From CBDCTM01 sp965222005 (GTDB taxonomy: Bacteria > Bacteroidota > Bacteroidia > Chitinophagales > Saprospiraceae), in assembly GCA_965222005.1 (NCBI GenBank), contig OZ244935.1:2790001-2854000 (forward strand): a stretch of 64,000 nt of DNA, read 5' to 3'. A program made the position numbers and the translations under genes. The notes under the pieces were generated by a model. That model worked only from the letters and a program-made list of their open reading frames with translations, did not search any database and was not told where the DNA came from. Shown here one piece after another: positions 29,642-39,072 of the stretch (position 1 is the first letter of the stretch; every line of letters starts with the position of its first letter).

Positions 29642-32356
29642 TTAAAAGCGAAATCCTAGCCTGCCAAAATAGTAAGCTCCATCAGCCCCCATTTGCACCG
29701 AATCATTGAACCCTCCCTGGTCCGTCCACCCATCATACTGGGGAGTTGGGTAGGTGTTGAGAAGGTTGTTGGCACCAAGGGTGAGTTTGAAATGCTCGCC
29801 AAACCGATAGCTAAGGCTGGCATCCAGTGTGCCGGCAGCTTCATATACATCGGAAGCTACTTTAAACAGCGCATCCGCTTCCGACTGGGTTGTAGCTGGC
29901 GAATCTACCCACTGAAAATCCTGTAGGGTGACTTCGCTGAATTGTGTCCAACCTACTGAGGCATCAAAACTCCCTGCCGAATATGCCACATTGATTCCAA
30001 ATTTGTAATCGGGAGCTGCCGCTTCTAAATAGGCTCTGGAAAAGGGACCAAAGAACGTAAACTCATTCAAATTGCCGGAATTGATGTTTTCGATTTCGGT
30101 ATTATTGATGTTGCCGGCCAATCCTACAGATATGGAAGAGCCTGCATCGTTGAGGTGGTGTTTGTAATTCAAAACCACATCTACACCACTTGTTTTGGTG
30201 TCCACGCCATTGGCAAAAAACTGCGCTGCGTCGGCACCTACGCCCAAATCGGATGCATCAAAAATATCAGTGAGAATGATACGATCATCTACCGTAATGA
30301 GATATCCATCAATGGTAGCGCTAAAACCGCCATGCTTGAAAGTAAATCCGGCTGCAAAGTTTTGGGCCGTTTCTTCTTTGAGCGGATCGATGCCAAAGCC
30401 TCGGGCAACGGTGCTCGTATTGGCTGCCAGTAAGGTGCGTAAGGAGGAGCCCGCCACGATATTGTTGAATAGCAAATTGTAATGGATCTGAACTAATGAT
30501 GGTGCTCTGAAGCCAGACGATAAAGAGGCACGCAACGAAAAGCCGTCAGTGATTTTGAATCGGGAAGCGAGCTTGTAGTTGAAGGTGCTGCCAAAATCAC
30601 TGTATTTCTCATAACGTATCGCACCGCCAATCAGAAATTGTTCGGTGGCATTCAATTCAACGTCGCCATAAAAGCTGATATTCGTGCGGTTTCTGTCCAC
30701 CACATTAGCCGGCCGATAGCCCGGAAATCCCTGAGATCCGCCGGGAGGCTGTTGGTCGAACGCATTGACGAACGGAACCTGTATAGCCGGATTGGTGATG
30801 GCAATCCCATTGGTATCATAAATTGCATAAGAACCTTCCTCTCCGGCGAATATCTGAAAATTCTCCGATCGGAATTCAGTACCAAAGGCAATATTCAGGC
30901 CCGAGGCAATGTCATCGATGAATTTAGAAAAATCGAGGGTAGTGAGGTTCATCCCCAACTCATGCCCTCCGGCATCAAACTCGGTAGGAGAGGCCGAGCC
31001 CAGCGAAGCATTGTTGGTGCCTTTGATGAAATAGTGAAAATTGTTTTTGCCATAACTGTGGCTAAAATCGGCCTTCCAGCCGTTTTTCATATCGTGTCTG
31101 ATACCAGCCGTCACGGCATCATCGGTGATCACTGAAGTGATGCGGGGCGAAAAACCGTTGGGATAAAGTGAGGGTACTGCCCTGTCATCACCTTCTTCAC
31201 CGGGTGCGCCCCTGGTAAACGCATAAGCATCTGTATCGCGGTCACCACGGCCGCCAAAGGCATATAGCTCGGTATTTTCTGAAAGCGGCAATGCCGCATT
31301 GGCCATAAACTGGAATTGATCCACCGCTGCACTGCCATAGCCTTTACGCCAATCGAAGCTTGGACGCAGTGTACGATCTTTGGTGAGGTATTCGGCGGTG
31401 AAATTGACAAAGCCATCATTGTCGCCCAGACTAAGGCCGTAGTTCAAATCCACTTTTGTGGAATTACCATCAAAACTCTTGTCTTCACCATCAATCCGGT
31501 TTTTCCCGTCGATGTTGAATAATTCTGGTTCCCAGCCATCTTGCGTATCAAAAATCTGCTGGGCATAATCATCGCCAACAGCTGTGCTGTAGGCACCGTA
31601 AGTTATTCCACCACTCAAACCTTCAGTCTGATCGTTCAACACTATATTGATGACGCCGGCTATCGCATCGGAGCCATATTGGGCCGAAGCTCCGTCTCTC
31701 AACACTTCAATTCGCTTAATCGCAGAGGCAGGAATGGCATTGAGGTCGGTTCCGGAATTGCCCCGGCCACGGGTGCCAAAAACATTGACTAAAGAAGACT
31801 GATGCCGGCGCTTTCCGTTGATCAACACCAGCGTTTGATCGGGCCCCAGGCCGCGCAGTGAAGCCGGGTCGATATGGTCAGCGCCGTCAGAGCCAGATTG
31901 CTTGGTGGCATTGAAGGAGGGTGCAGCATATTGCATGATCTGATTGATCTCTACCTTGCCGGTAGATTGAGCCAGCTCCGAAATGTCAATAATATCAATA
32001 GGCGCCGGCGAATCAGTAGCAGAGCGTTTGTAGCTACGCGAGCCAACCACCTGCACTTCACCCAACGTAATGCCTTCTTTGAGCATAATGCTCAACTCGC
32101 TTTGACCGTCGAGTAAAACCTCCTGCGGTTCGTAGCCGGTATAGCTAAAAAGTAGTGTGGCTTGCGGAGAGCTTACCGCCAGCCGAAATACACCATCAAA
32201 GTCGGTAATGGTGCCTACAGTAGTTCCCTTTTCGGAAATGTTGACACCAACCAAAGGCTCGTTATTTTCATCCGTGACCGTTCCGCTCAACAGATGTTGT
32301 GCCATTGCCATGCTACAAAAAGCCAGCAGCGACAGAGAAAGTAGTAGTTTTTTCAT
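29642..32356 (-). CDS. TonB-dependent outer-membrane receptor
   Basis: 904 residues. Signal peptide (MKKLLLSLSLLAFCSMAMAQ); N-terminal carboxypeptidase-regulatory-like domain (LSGTVTDENNEPLVGVNISE to about residue 95); plug domain (about residues 105-240) with LRGLGPDQTLVLINGKRRHQ and IKRIEVLRDGASAQYGSDAI; then a 22-strand barrel ending in AYYFGRLGFRF. Imports an unknown large substrate (siderophore, cobalamin or oligosaccharide) using TonB energy. The NAIPASAIKRIEVLRDGASAQYG pattern fits the non-SusC TonB group. No SusD partner or sensor gene is adjacent. Confidence 0.93.
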   Translation of the reverse strand: MKKLLLSLSLLAFCSMAMAQHLLSGTVTDENNEPLVGVNISEKGTTVGTITDFDGVFRLAVSSPQATLLFSYTGYEPQEVLLDGQSELSIMLKEGITLGEVQVVGSRSYKRSATDSPAPIDIIDISELAQSTGKVEINQIMQYAAPSFNATKQSGSDGADHIDPASLRGLGPDQTLVLINGKRRHQSSLVNVFGTRGRGNSGTDLNAIPASAIKRIEVLRDGASAQYGSDAIAGVINIVLNDQTEGLSGGITYGAYSTAVGDDYAQQIFDTQDGWEPELFNIDGKNRIDGEDKSFDGNSTKVDLNYGLSLGDNDGFVNFTAEYLTKDRTLRPSFDWRKGYGSAAVDQFQFMANAALPLSENTELYAFGGRGDRDTDAYAFTRGAPGEEGDDRAVPSLYPNGFSPRITSVITDDAVTAGIRHDMKNGWKADFSHSYGKNNFHYFIKGTNNASLGSASPTEFDAGGHELGMNLTTLDFSKFIDDIASGLNIAFGTEFRSENFQIFAGEEGSYAIYDTNGIAITNPAIQVPFVNAFDQQPPGGSQGFPGYRPANVVDRNRTNISFYGDVELNATEQFLIGGAIRYEKYSDFGSTFNYKLASRFKITDGFSLRASLSSGFRAPSLVQIHYNLLFNNIVAGSSLRTLLAANTSTVARGFGIDPLKEETAQNFAAGFTFKHGGFSATIDGYLITVDDRIILTDIFDASDLGVGADAAQFFANGVDTKTSGVDVVLNYKHHLNDAGSSISVGLAGNINNTEIENINSGNLNEFTFFGPFSRAYLEAAAPDYKFGINVAYSAGSFDASVGWTQFSEVTLQDFQWVDSPATTQSEADALFKVASDVYEAAGTLDASLSYRFGEHFKLTLGANNLLNTYPTPQYDGWTDQGGFNDSVQMGADGAYYFGRLGFRF

Positions 32357-32433
32357 ATCTCAGGATTTTAGGTGAGGAATGCGTTAAATGAAGTAAGTAA
32401 TATCGTAAACATTCTTCGTCCAACCAACACTTT

Positions 32434-33186
32434 TCAGGCTGTAAGCTGATTCAACACCTTTTTCATATCACGCTTTTCAAAATAACCAATTAGCTTTAGC
32501 AGGAATTTAGTAAGTCCAAATTTTGGTTGTCGAATACGCTGGCTTAGTGCTGCAACCGTACGATCAAGCTGTCGGATTTGCTCCTCACGGGTACTTCCGC
32601 GCATGCCCCACAGCAGTTGCGTCATCCCCCAAGACTGCTCCCTGGCCAACCGGATACTGAAATTGATAATTCGCTCGTCGGAACGTTTGCCGAGCCAGTC
32701 GAGCAAAAACAATAGAGGGGAGACCCTGCCCAGCTTCTGTTGCATTTCATTGGTCAAGCCGGCGAGGATATCATTGATTTTGTGAAAATCATTTTTAATG
32801 GCTTCCACTGGCTGACCCTCCATCACCTGACTGGCCGCTACCGCCAGGTCGAGGTTGATATGGGCATTCATGCCCATCAGTATGTGCTGAACAAAGGTGA
32901 GCCGCTCGGCTTTACTCTGAAACGCAATTTCCCAACAGCGGCTGCATGGCTGGCCGGCCTGGAATTTTTGATACGCATCAATGTAAAAATTGGCGAAAGC
33001 TACATCAAAACGCTCCATTCGGACATTATCTTCAAAACTCCCCCTTTCAATTTCCACCTTCACCTGGGCTGTGACGCGCCGGTACAGATAGGCAAAAAGG
33101 CAGAGATAGTTGTTTTGCTCCCGGCATTCATCGATGATGCTGTCAAGAGCCTGGAGTAGCTGAGGTATGGTGGTGGGGAGGGGCAT
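32434..33186 (-). CDS. DUF5995-like hypothetical protein
   Basis: 250 residues from the ATG at 33186. An upstream TTG at 33222 in frame was rejected because it lies inside the tracrRNA terminator. Helical protein with FANFYIDAYQKFQAGQPCSRCWEIAF and GMNAHINLDLAVAASQ, which match the DUF5995 family as I recall it. No signal peptide. No known function. It follows the tracrRNA on the same strand; the terminator separates the two. Confidence 0.7.
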   Translation of the reverse strand: MPLPTTIPQLLQALDSIIDECREQNNYLCLFAYLYRRVTAQVKVEIERGSFEDNVRMERFDVAFANFYIDAYQKFQAGQPCSRCWEIAFQSKAERLTFVQHILMGMNAHINLDLAVAASQVMEGQPVEAIKNDFHKINDILAGLTNEMQQKLGRVSPLLFLLDWLGKRSDERIINFSIRLAREQSWGMTQLLWGMRGSTREEQIRQLDRTVAALSQRIRQPKFGLTKFLLKLIGYFEKRDMKKVLNQLTA

Positions 33187-33192
33187 GGTGAG

Positions 33193-33276
33193 AAAAAAAT
33201 GGCACCACCGAAGCGGAGCCAAAGACCTTAGTCTGCGGCATATAGCCTTATTGTGATAAGAGTGAAAACATTTTGT
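33193..33276 (-). ncRNA. tracrRNA of the type II-C CRISPR system
   Basis: Minus strand, divergent from cas9. It starts with an anti-repeat (plus-strand 33251-33275): aligned with the CRISPR repeat, 16 of 18 positions pair from UUGUGG to GAGUGAAAA, interrupted by a 2-nt internal U-U bulge, and an AAAAU/AUUUU segment pairs further on. Then come small hairpins (GGC-TATAT-GCC; AGAC-TAAG-GTCT) and a terminator at 33201-33220 (GGCTCCGC-TTCG-GTGGTGCC) followed by seven T residues. A good promoter lies directly upstream. It guides RNase III processing and Cas9 loading. Confidence 0.85.
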
Positions 33277-33280
33277 TAAT

Positions 33281-33310
33281 CAAATATAAGAAAATTTAGA
33301 TATAATTCAA
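33281..33310 (-). promoter_or_regulatory. Promoter of the tracrRNA
   Basis: On the minus strand TTG (33310-33308), exactly 19 bases, then TATATTTG (33288-33281), a full match to the Bacteroidota TTG-N19-TAnnTTTG pattern. Predicted start at about 33274-33276, the beginning of the anti-repeat. Confidence 0.75.
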
Positions 33311-33335
33311 TACCTTTCTGAAAATAATATTAACC

Positions 33336-36300
33336 ATGTTGACTTTAGGACTGGATATTGGTACAAACAGTATTGGCTGGGCAGTGGTAAATGCCGAAAT
33401 AAATAATATCATTGGCTCAGGTGTTCGGATATTTCAAGCGGGGATTGAAAATATAGGGCAAGGTGAGAAAGAAATTAGCAGAAATGCCCAACGACGTGAC
33501 AACAGGCTGAAGCGGCGGCAGTATTTTAGACGGCGGTTGCGCAAGCGCATATTACTCAATCTGCTACATCAACTGAAAATGGCACCGGATGACTTTAAGG
33601 CTCTAAAGGATGGATCGCAAGAAGAAGCTTTTAGGCAATGGTTTAGTCAAAATCCATATTCTCTACGGGCAAAGGCTGTATCTGAAAAAATCAATTTGCA
33701 GCAACTTGGCCGCGTGTTTTATCACCTCGCCCAACACCGCGGCTTTCAGTCAAATAGCCGCAGAGCTATCTCAGCAGAAGATAAAGGGAGTAAGATTTTC
33801 GATTCTACAGGCGATAAGCCTGGCATATTTGCGACAAGGGCAAAGTTGAAATCACATACCTTGGGAAGTTACCTCAGTACGCTTTACCCTGCCGAAGGCC
33901 AGCCCTTCAGCCCTGCCACTGAAAGGATAAGAAACAGATATACGACCCGCCAGATATATATCGATGAATTTGAAGCCATCTGGGCCCGGCAAAGCCAATA
34001 TTATCCTGACTTGCTTACACCGGCACTTAAAGAAACCATCGGTGGTAGAAAAAACAAACTCATAGGTGCCGAAAATGAATCTGCCGGCAAATACAAAAAT
34101 GATGGCATCCTCTTCTTCCAACGCCCTCTAAAAAGCCAACGGCAAAAGCTGGGGAAGTGCACCTTTGAAAAAAACAAAAATCGCTGCCCTAAAAGCCATT
34201 ACAGCTTTGAAGAATTCCGCCTTCGCCAATTTCTCAATGGCATTAAAGTGGATGGCCGTTCATTGACAGAGCAGGAGCTTGAAAAAGCCTGGCTTTGGGG
34301 CCGAAAGAAAAAAGTTGATCCAAAGTTTAATGCCTTACGCAAGCACCTGAAATTACAAGATGATTACTTTCAGTTCAACTATCCTGATGACCAACGCATT
34401 CCAGCTTGTCCTACGATTGCTAAGCTGTCCAATAAATTAGTATTTGGCGATGGATGGTTTTCCTTACCCGAAAAGGAAAAGCAGGATCGATGGCACATTA
34501 TCTATAATGCTAAAGATGTGGACTGGCTAGGACAGTATGCCATTAAGCGATGGAGCAAAGACGAAAAATCAGCTAAATATATTGCTGAAAAAGTACATCT
34601 GGCTGATGGTTACGGCAATTTGAGCCTGAAAGCCATCAATAATATCCTTCCCTTTTTACGAAAAGGCTTTACCTACGATGCAGCCGTGGCACTTGCGGGC
34701 GTCCGCAATGCTTTCGGAGCCGATAATTGGCTTGCACTTGGACATGATGTACGAGATAGTATTGTAGCAGAGGTGTTCCGGTTGATCAGGCAAAATAGAG
34801 CAGGTGGTTTTATGGATGAACTGAAAGCATTTTTGGAAAACCACTTTGAGCTGCCGCAAAACTGGCAGAAAAAGCTCTATCACCATAGCCTGACTAAATT
34901 TGCTGATGGCCAATTGGACCGCCTCTTGGTCAATTCCGATGCCAATAGAGCCATCAATAATATCAGAAACCCTATAGTCATTACCGCTTTGTACGAAACC
35001 CGCCGACTGGTAAATACCCTATTGGAAAAATTTGGCCCCTTCGATCAAATTCACCTTGAGCTGGGTAAAGAAGTCAAAGGCAATAAACAACAGCGCAAAC
35101 GCATTGCTGCTGCCAATAAAAATCGAGATGAAAATAGAAGAAAAGTCGTGGAAGCACTTGAAAAAGCAAATGTCCCTGTCAATTATGAAAACATTCTCAA
35201 GTATCGCCTTTGGCTCGAATGCGAACAAACCAGTCCCTATACGGGTAATAAAATCAACTTTGACCAGCTCTTTGACGGCTCCATCGAAATAGAACACATT
35301 CACCCCTGGTCGCGCTCGCTCAACGATAGTTGGACCAATAAAACGCTTTGCGAAACCAGCATCAACAGAGAAAAAACCAATCGCACACCTTACGAGTATT
35401 TCTCCAGCCTTGGGCAGTGGGACAAGGCCAAGGACATTGCCTTGCGCATATTCAAAACAAGTAAAGAATTTCCTGGTCGATATGCAAAGTTTGAGCAGTT
35501 TGCCAAAGAAAATTTTGATGATGATTTTGTTTCCCGCCAGATGAACGATATGCGCTATGCCAGCCAGGAAGCACGCAAGCTGCTTTCGCAGGTATGCAAA
35601 ACCGTGCGGGTATTTCCCGGGGCACTTACCGGGGAGCTGCGGCAGCAATGGGGACTCAATACCCTAATCAATGATGATAATATCGCCAAAAATCGAACCG
35701 ACCACCGTCACCATGCCATTGATGCCATTGTAATTGCACTAGCAACAACAAAAAATTTTCAGCAACTTGCCCGCTTTCAAAAATATGGCCAGCGTAATGA
35801 GCGCCGTACTCAGGTTGACGAACCCTGGGATGGCTTCAGGGGAGATGCACAGCGCAGTATTGACAGTATCCTCGTGAGCCACCGAAAGAGCAATCGTGCT
35901 ATCACCAAACGCATGGTCAAAACTGTGAAAAAAGGTAATACTTACCTCAACAAAGGGGTGGCAGCCAGAGGACTGCTGCATAAAGAAACCGTGTACGGTA
36001 AACGAAAAGATCCCGCCACTGGAATGGAAACGTTCAGAGTGAGAAAATCACTGGATCTGTTCAAAAACATCAAACAACTCAACAAAATTGCCGATCAGTC
36101 CTTGTTGAAGCACATCAAAAACTATCTGACTGAGAAACATGGTATTGATGTTGAAAACGAAGAAACTACAATCCCTAAAGATGCATTCTTCTACAAAGAT
36201 GAGCAGGGAAAAACTCATACGCACATTTCCCTACCCAATCGCCGCGGAAAAGTAGTACCTGTGTTCAAAGCCCGTGTCAAAGAAAAAGGGAGTAATATGA

Positions 36301-36743
36301 AGCCACTCAAAGAGGATGTCAACCAATTTGTCGACCCTCGTAGCAACCACCATGTATTACTCTACCTGGATGAAAATGAAAAAATGAAAGAACAGGTTGT
36401 TAGTTTTTGGGAAGCCGTAGAACGAGCAAAAAATGGTGATCCCGTGATTCAAATGCCACCTGAAGCCAAAACATTTGTAGCCTCTCTTGAAATAAATGAT
36501 ATGTTTTTGATTGGCCTGGAAGAGGAAGACTGGGAAAGTCTGTCCCCTACTTACCTTTCTGATAAATTGTACAGAGTACAAAAACTATCATCAGGTGATT
36601 ACGGGTTTAGGCACCACTTGGCCGCGAAGCAGGATATTGGAAGCCAGGAAATTCGCATCAGCAGTACGAGAAAATGGCAGCAACTGAAGCCCGTAAAAGT
36701 ACGCATTGGCATAGATGGCAGTATTTTTGCCAGTAATATGTAG
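33336..36743 (+). CDS. cas9: CRISPR-associated endonuclease Cas9 (type II-C)
   Basis: 1135 residues, in the short II-C size range. RuvC-I: LGLDIGTNSIGWAV with Asp7. An arginine-rich bridge helix follows (AQRRDNRLKRRQYFRRRLRKR, about residues 50-72). RuvC-II: IHLELGKEV near residue 571 (Glu). HNH: IEIEHIHPWSRSLNDSWTNK near residue 650, with the catalytic His and later Asn (NKTLCETSINREKTNRTP). RuvC-III: DHRHHAIDAIVIAL near residue 788. The C-terminal 250 residues form the PAM-interacting region. All nuclease residues expected by eye are present, so it should cut both DNA strands. cas1 and cas2 follow on the same strand; no csn2 or cas4. Confidence 0.97.
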   Translation: MLTLGLDIGTNSIGWAVVNAEINNIIGSGVRIFQAGIENIGQGEKEISRNAQRRDNRLKRRQYFRRRLRKRILLNLLHQLKMAPDDFKALKDGSQEEAFRQWFSQNPYSLRAKAVSEKINLQQLGRVFYHLAQHRGFQSNSRRAISAEDKGSKIFDSTGDKPGIFATRAKLKSHTLGSYLSTLYPAEGQPFSPATERIRNRYTTRQIYIDEFEAIWARQSQYYPDLLTPALKETIGGRKNKLIGAENESAGKYKNDGILFFQRPLKSQRQKLGKCTFEKNKNRCPKSHYSFEEFRLRQFLNGIKVDGRSLTEQELEKAWLWGRKKKVDPKFNALRKHLKLQDDYFQFNYPDDQRIPACPTIAKLSNKLVFGDGWFSLPEKEKQDRWHIIYNAKDVDWLGQYAIKRWSKDEKSAKYIAEKVHLADGYGNLSLKAINNILPFLRKGFTYDAAVALAGVRNAFGADNWLALGHDVRDSIVAEVFRLIRQNRAGGFMDELKAFLENHFELPQNWQKKLYHHSLTKFADGQLDRLLVNSDANRAINNIRNPIVITALYETRRLVNTLLEKFGPFDQIHLELGKEVKGNKQQRKRIAAANKNRDENRRKVVEALEKANVPVNYENILKYRLWLECEQTSPYTGNKINFDQLFDGSIEIEHIHPWSRSLNDSWTNKTLCETSINREKTNRTPYEYFSSLGQWDKAKDIALRIFKTSKEFPGRYAKFEQFAKENFDDDFVSRQMNDMRYASQEARKLLSQVCKTVRVFPGALTGELRQQWGLNTLINDDNIAKNRTDHRHHAIDAIVIALATTKNFQQLARFQKYGQRNERRTQVDEPWDGFRGDAQRSIDSILVSHRKSNRAITKRMVKTVKKGNTYLNKGVAARGLLHKETVYGKRKDPATGMETFRVRKSLDLFKNIKQLNKIADQSLLKHIKNYLTEKHGIDVENEETTIPKDAFFYKDEQGKTHTHISLPNRRGKVVPVFKARVKEKGSNMKPLKEDVNQFVDPRSNHHVLLYLDENEKMKEQVVSFWEAVERAKNGDPVIQMPPEAKTFVASLEINDMFLIGLEEEDWESLSPTYLSDKLYRVQKLSSGDYGFRHHLAAKQDIGSQEIRISSTRKWQQLKPVKVRIGIDGSIFASNM

Positions 36744-36787
36744 CCAGAGGAGGTATCCCTCCCCCAAAAACCTGTGCTACCGCTATT

Positions 36788-37678
36788 ATGGTAAAACGTA
36801 CCTTGTTCCTCGGCAAACCACTTTGGGTGGGCACAAGCCACCGCCAACTCATCATTAAAGACCGGGATAAACAGCTTAGCCAGCCCCTTGAAGACATTGG
36901 CTGGATCATCGTAGAGCATCCCCAGGTAAGTATCAGCGTACCGGCTATACAGGCAATGGCTGACCAAAATGTGCTGCTCATATTTTGCGACAGCAGGCAC
37001 ATGCCTGCCTCTATGCTATTGCCACTCGATACCCACTACATTCAAAACGAGCGCTTCCGCTATCAGATCCAGGCCTCCAAGCCACTCAAAAAACAACTTT
37101 GGCAGCAAATAGTAAAGGCCAAACTGACCAACCAGGGCCGTCTGCTCAACAGCCTCGGCCTGAGCGGCGATGGTGTGCTGAGGCTGGCTACACAAGTGCG
37201 TAGCGGCGATACCGAAAATATGGAAGCTCGTGCCGCCCGCTTATATTGGAGCCTGCTCTTCAGGGATGTGATCGACCAATGGCAACGTTTTCGGGAAGGG
37301 CCCCCTCCAAACAATCTGCTCAATTATGGCTATGCCATACTGCGCTCGGCAGCTGCCCGTGCGCTCATTAGCTCCGGCCTGCTGCCGCTGCTGGGCATTC
37401 ATCACCACAACCGCTACAATGCCTATTGCCTGGCCGATGATCTGATGGAACCTTACCGCTCTTATGTAGATAGCCTGGTGTACGAATGGGTAGCTGAGCA
37501 CAGCCAAACCGAAGAGCTTACCAAAGAGGCGAAAGCATGGCTGCTGCAAATCACCCAATTGGATACCGAATGGAAAGATGGTACCCGCCCTCTAATGAAC
37601 GCCTTACAACGATCGGCAGCCCAGTTGGCCAAATGCTTTACCGGAGAACGTAAAACCATACAATTTCCAAAAATTTGA
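36788..37678 (+). CDS. cas1: CRISPR integrase Cas1
   Basis: 296 residues of the II-C type (RTLFLGKPLWVGTSHRQLII; IGWIIVEHPQVSISVPAIQAM; ALISSGLLPLLGIHHHNRYNAYCLADDLMEPYRSYVD). Conserved acidic and histidine residues for the integrase active site are visible in the LLGIHHHNRYNAYCLADDLMEP segment and in the preceding NMEARAARLYW. With Cas2 it inserts new spacers. Starts 44 bases after cas9; its stop codon overlaps the TTG start of cas2. Confidence 0.96.
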   Translation: MVKRTLFLGKPLWVGTSHRQLIIKDRDKQLSQPLEDIGWIIVEHPQVSISVPAIQAMADQNVLLIFCDSRHMPASMLLPLDTHYIQNERFRYQIQASKPLKKQLWQQIVKAKLTNQGRLLNSLGLSGDGVLRLATQVRSGDTENMEARAARLYWSLLFRDVIDQWQRFREGPPPNNLLNYGYAILRSAAARALISSGLLPLLGIHHHNRYNAYCLADDLMEPYRSYVDSLVYEWVAEHSQTEELTKEAKAWLLQITQLDTEWKDGTRPLMNALQRSAAQLAKCFTGERKTIQFPKI

Positions 37679-38034
37679 AAAAACATCGTATCAGCGCGTA
37701 TCACACCATGTGGGTATTTGTATTATTCGATTTGCCTACGGGCACCAAACAGGAACGGAAAGCTGCTGCCAAATTCCGAAAAAGCCTGCTGACCAATGGC
37801 TTTAATATGTTTCAGTATTCGGTATATGTACGCCATTGCTTCAGTCCGCAGGCTGCCGAAGTACACAAAAAAAGGGTGGAAAAGTTGCTGCCCGACAAAG
37901 GAAGGGTATCCGCTATAGCCATCACGGATAAACAGTTTGGCAATATTCGAAATTTCTATGGCCAGCGAAAACGTAAACCCCCTCAGGCACCACTGCCACA
38001 ACTGGAAATGTTCCTGGATGAACCGGAAGAGTAG
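37675..38034 (+). CDS. cas2: CRISPR-associated protein Cas2
   Basis: 119 residues. Ferredoxin-like fold with MWVFVLFDLPTGTKQERKAA, GFNMFQYSVYVRHCFSPQAA and DKGRVSAIAITDKQFGNI, all typical of Bacteroidota II-C Cas2. The start is a TTG at 37675 that overlaps the cas1 stop; an ATG at 37708 would give a protein starting MWVFV. The longer form agrees with homologues that have a short 'ayhtMW' extension. Structural partner of Cas1 in spacer acquisition. The CRISPR array begins 72 bases downstream. Confidence 0.95.
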   Translation: MKKHRISAYHTMWVFVLFDLPTGTKQERKAAAKFRKSLLTNGFNMFQYSVYVRHCFSPQAAEVHKKRVEKLLPDKGRVSAIAITDKQFGNIRNFYGQRKRKPPQAPLPQLEMFLDEPEE

Positions 38035-38105
38035 CTGAAAACGCCGTTTTTTTAACGAAAAACATATCGTAAGGCGTTGATAATCAGCAGCTTATCACTT
38101 CTGCT

Positions 38106-38273
38106 AATATCGTAAAATCTTTTTTTCACTCAAACCACAACGTTGTTGCCTAAGCTAAACATGCCTGTGGCAATATCGTAAAATCTTTTTTTCACTCAAA
38201 CCACAACGGCGAAATACATTGACAAGAATAAGCGGGTAATATCGTAAAATCTTTTTTTCACTCAAACCACAAC
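38106..38273 (-). CRISPR. CRISPR array, three 36-bp repeats and two 30-bp spacers
   Basis: Identical repeats at 38106-38141, 38172-38207 and 38238-38273, beginning (plus strand) aatatcgtaaaatc and ending caaaccacaac; the base after each is also g. In the tracrRNA-matching orientation the repeat begins GTTGTGGTTTGAGTG, so the array should be transcribed from the minus strand. Spacers 38142-38171 and 38208-38237 match nothing else in the window. A partial atatcgtaagg occurs at 38065-38075. The very small array ends one base before an attC-like palindrome. Confidence 0.95.
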
Positions 38274-38274
38274 G

Positions 38275-38345
38275 GTGTAACGGTTGTGTATATATGCCCG
38301 TACGACCGATAGGGAGTATGGCATTATATACTATGTTAGCGGTTT
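38275..38345. other. attC-like imperfect palindrome directly after the CRISPR array
   Basis: TAACGG at the left and TGTTAGCGG at the right bracket inner arms tgtatatatgcc and ggcattatatac, with an unpaired centre of about 20 bases. The TAAC...GTTA polarity and inner symmetry are those of integron attC recombination sites, though the boxes deviate from the textbook consensus. Confidence 0.45.
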
Positions 38346-38440
38346 GTTGCTCATTCTGCAATCCATTCAATGTTCTTTGTTTCTTTTGGATTTTTGGAAA
38401 CTGCTTAAACATGTTCCTGAATTCGATGAATTCATCATAG

Positions 38441-38608
38441 TAGCCATAAGAATCTAAGGAATTTGATGTGATTCCGTTTGAGGCGCCATTTCAATTAGTT
38501 CTAACTCTCCCTGAAATATTCTTTCGTAAAATTTTTTCGATCTTTCGAGATTTCTTGTGGCGATCTCAGGCCAATCTACAAAAATATTTATGCTTACTTG
38601 TTTTGAAA
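38441..38608 (-). pseudogene. Remnant of a VOC (glyoxalase-like) family gene
   Basis: Minus strand, about 50 codons read VSINIFVDWPEIATRNLERS then KKFYERIFQGELELIEM, the typical N-terminus of VOC domain proteins (WfEI...dleRakkFYe.iFg). There is no ATG at the beginning, and a TAG stops the frame at 38441. A second open frame beyond it (YGYYDEFIEFRNMFKQFPKI) looks like part of another or frameshifted protein. Probably a decayed cassette between the attC-like site and the TfoX gene. Confidence 0.45.
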
Positions 38609-38935
38609 TTATTTTTTTGATTTTAATGCTATTTCATAAGATTGAGTTGCCCATTTAGCTAATAATTGCCTATCCTCCAAAATGTCTTGTGGTACTTCCC
38701 AGTATGGCATTCCTTTCTTCTTCTTTTCAGAATAGAAAGGTTTCATTCCTTTATCTTCAAATTGTTTTTTATTAGATTCGTCCACTTTTAGTCGAAAAGT
38801 ATCTCCTCCAATTTTACCGAACATAAGACCATCTTTGAACAGTCCAATTCCACCAAACATTCTTTTGATTTCTATCTCTCCAAATTCAGAAAGTTGATCT
38901 TGGATGTATTTTAAATATTCTTCATTTACAGCCAT
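38609..38935 (-). CDS. TfoX/Sxy N-terminal domain protein
   Basis: 108 residues: EIEIKRMFGGIGLFKDGLMFGKI then DTFRLKVDESNKKQFEDKGM and the YWEVPQDIL segment are the hallmarks of the TfoX N-terminal domain. Single-domain versions are common in mobile gene cassettes. They are not known competence regulators by themselves. No signal peptide; AT-rich like its neighbours. Confidence 0.85.
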   Translation of the reverse strand: MAVNEEYLKYIQDQLSEFGEIEIKRMFGGIGLFKDGLMFGKIGGDTFRLKVDESNKKQFEDKGMKPFYSEKKKKGMPYWEVPQDILEDRQLLAKWATQSYEIALKSKK

Positions 38936-39072
38936 GTTAATTATAATTAAAGTGGTTATACCAGTTAGTAGACTGTTTAAAATCGCTGAACGTTTAACGC
39001 CTTGCTGGCAGTAGTTTCAATTCTTCATTGTTTCGACAATCAAATTTGATATAACCTGCATATTTTTACATT

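Noticed and set aside
30638..31135. 165-codon plus-strand frame within the TonB receptor
   Set aside because: Antisense to an intact receptor barrel region.
29642..32356. SusC/SusD polysaccharide utilisation locus
   Set aside because: No SusD-like gene follows the receptor and no glycoside hydrolase is near; the receptor does not look like a SusC.
35019..35648. 209-codon minus-strand frame inside cas9
   Set aside because: Lies opposite the RuvC-II/HNH region, which is clearly coding on the plus strand.
38155..38412. 85-codon ORF running through the CRISPR array
   Set aside because: Its repeated GLSEKKILRY segments are translated CRISPR repeats.
38936..39072. Another attC-like site between the TfoX and TlpA-like genes
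   Set aside because: The complementary words ggttata and tataacc are in the opposite polarity (GTTA...TAAC) to attC and the inner arms do not pair convincingly.
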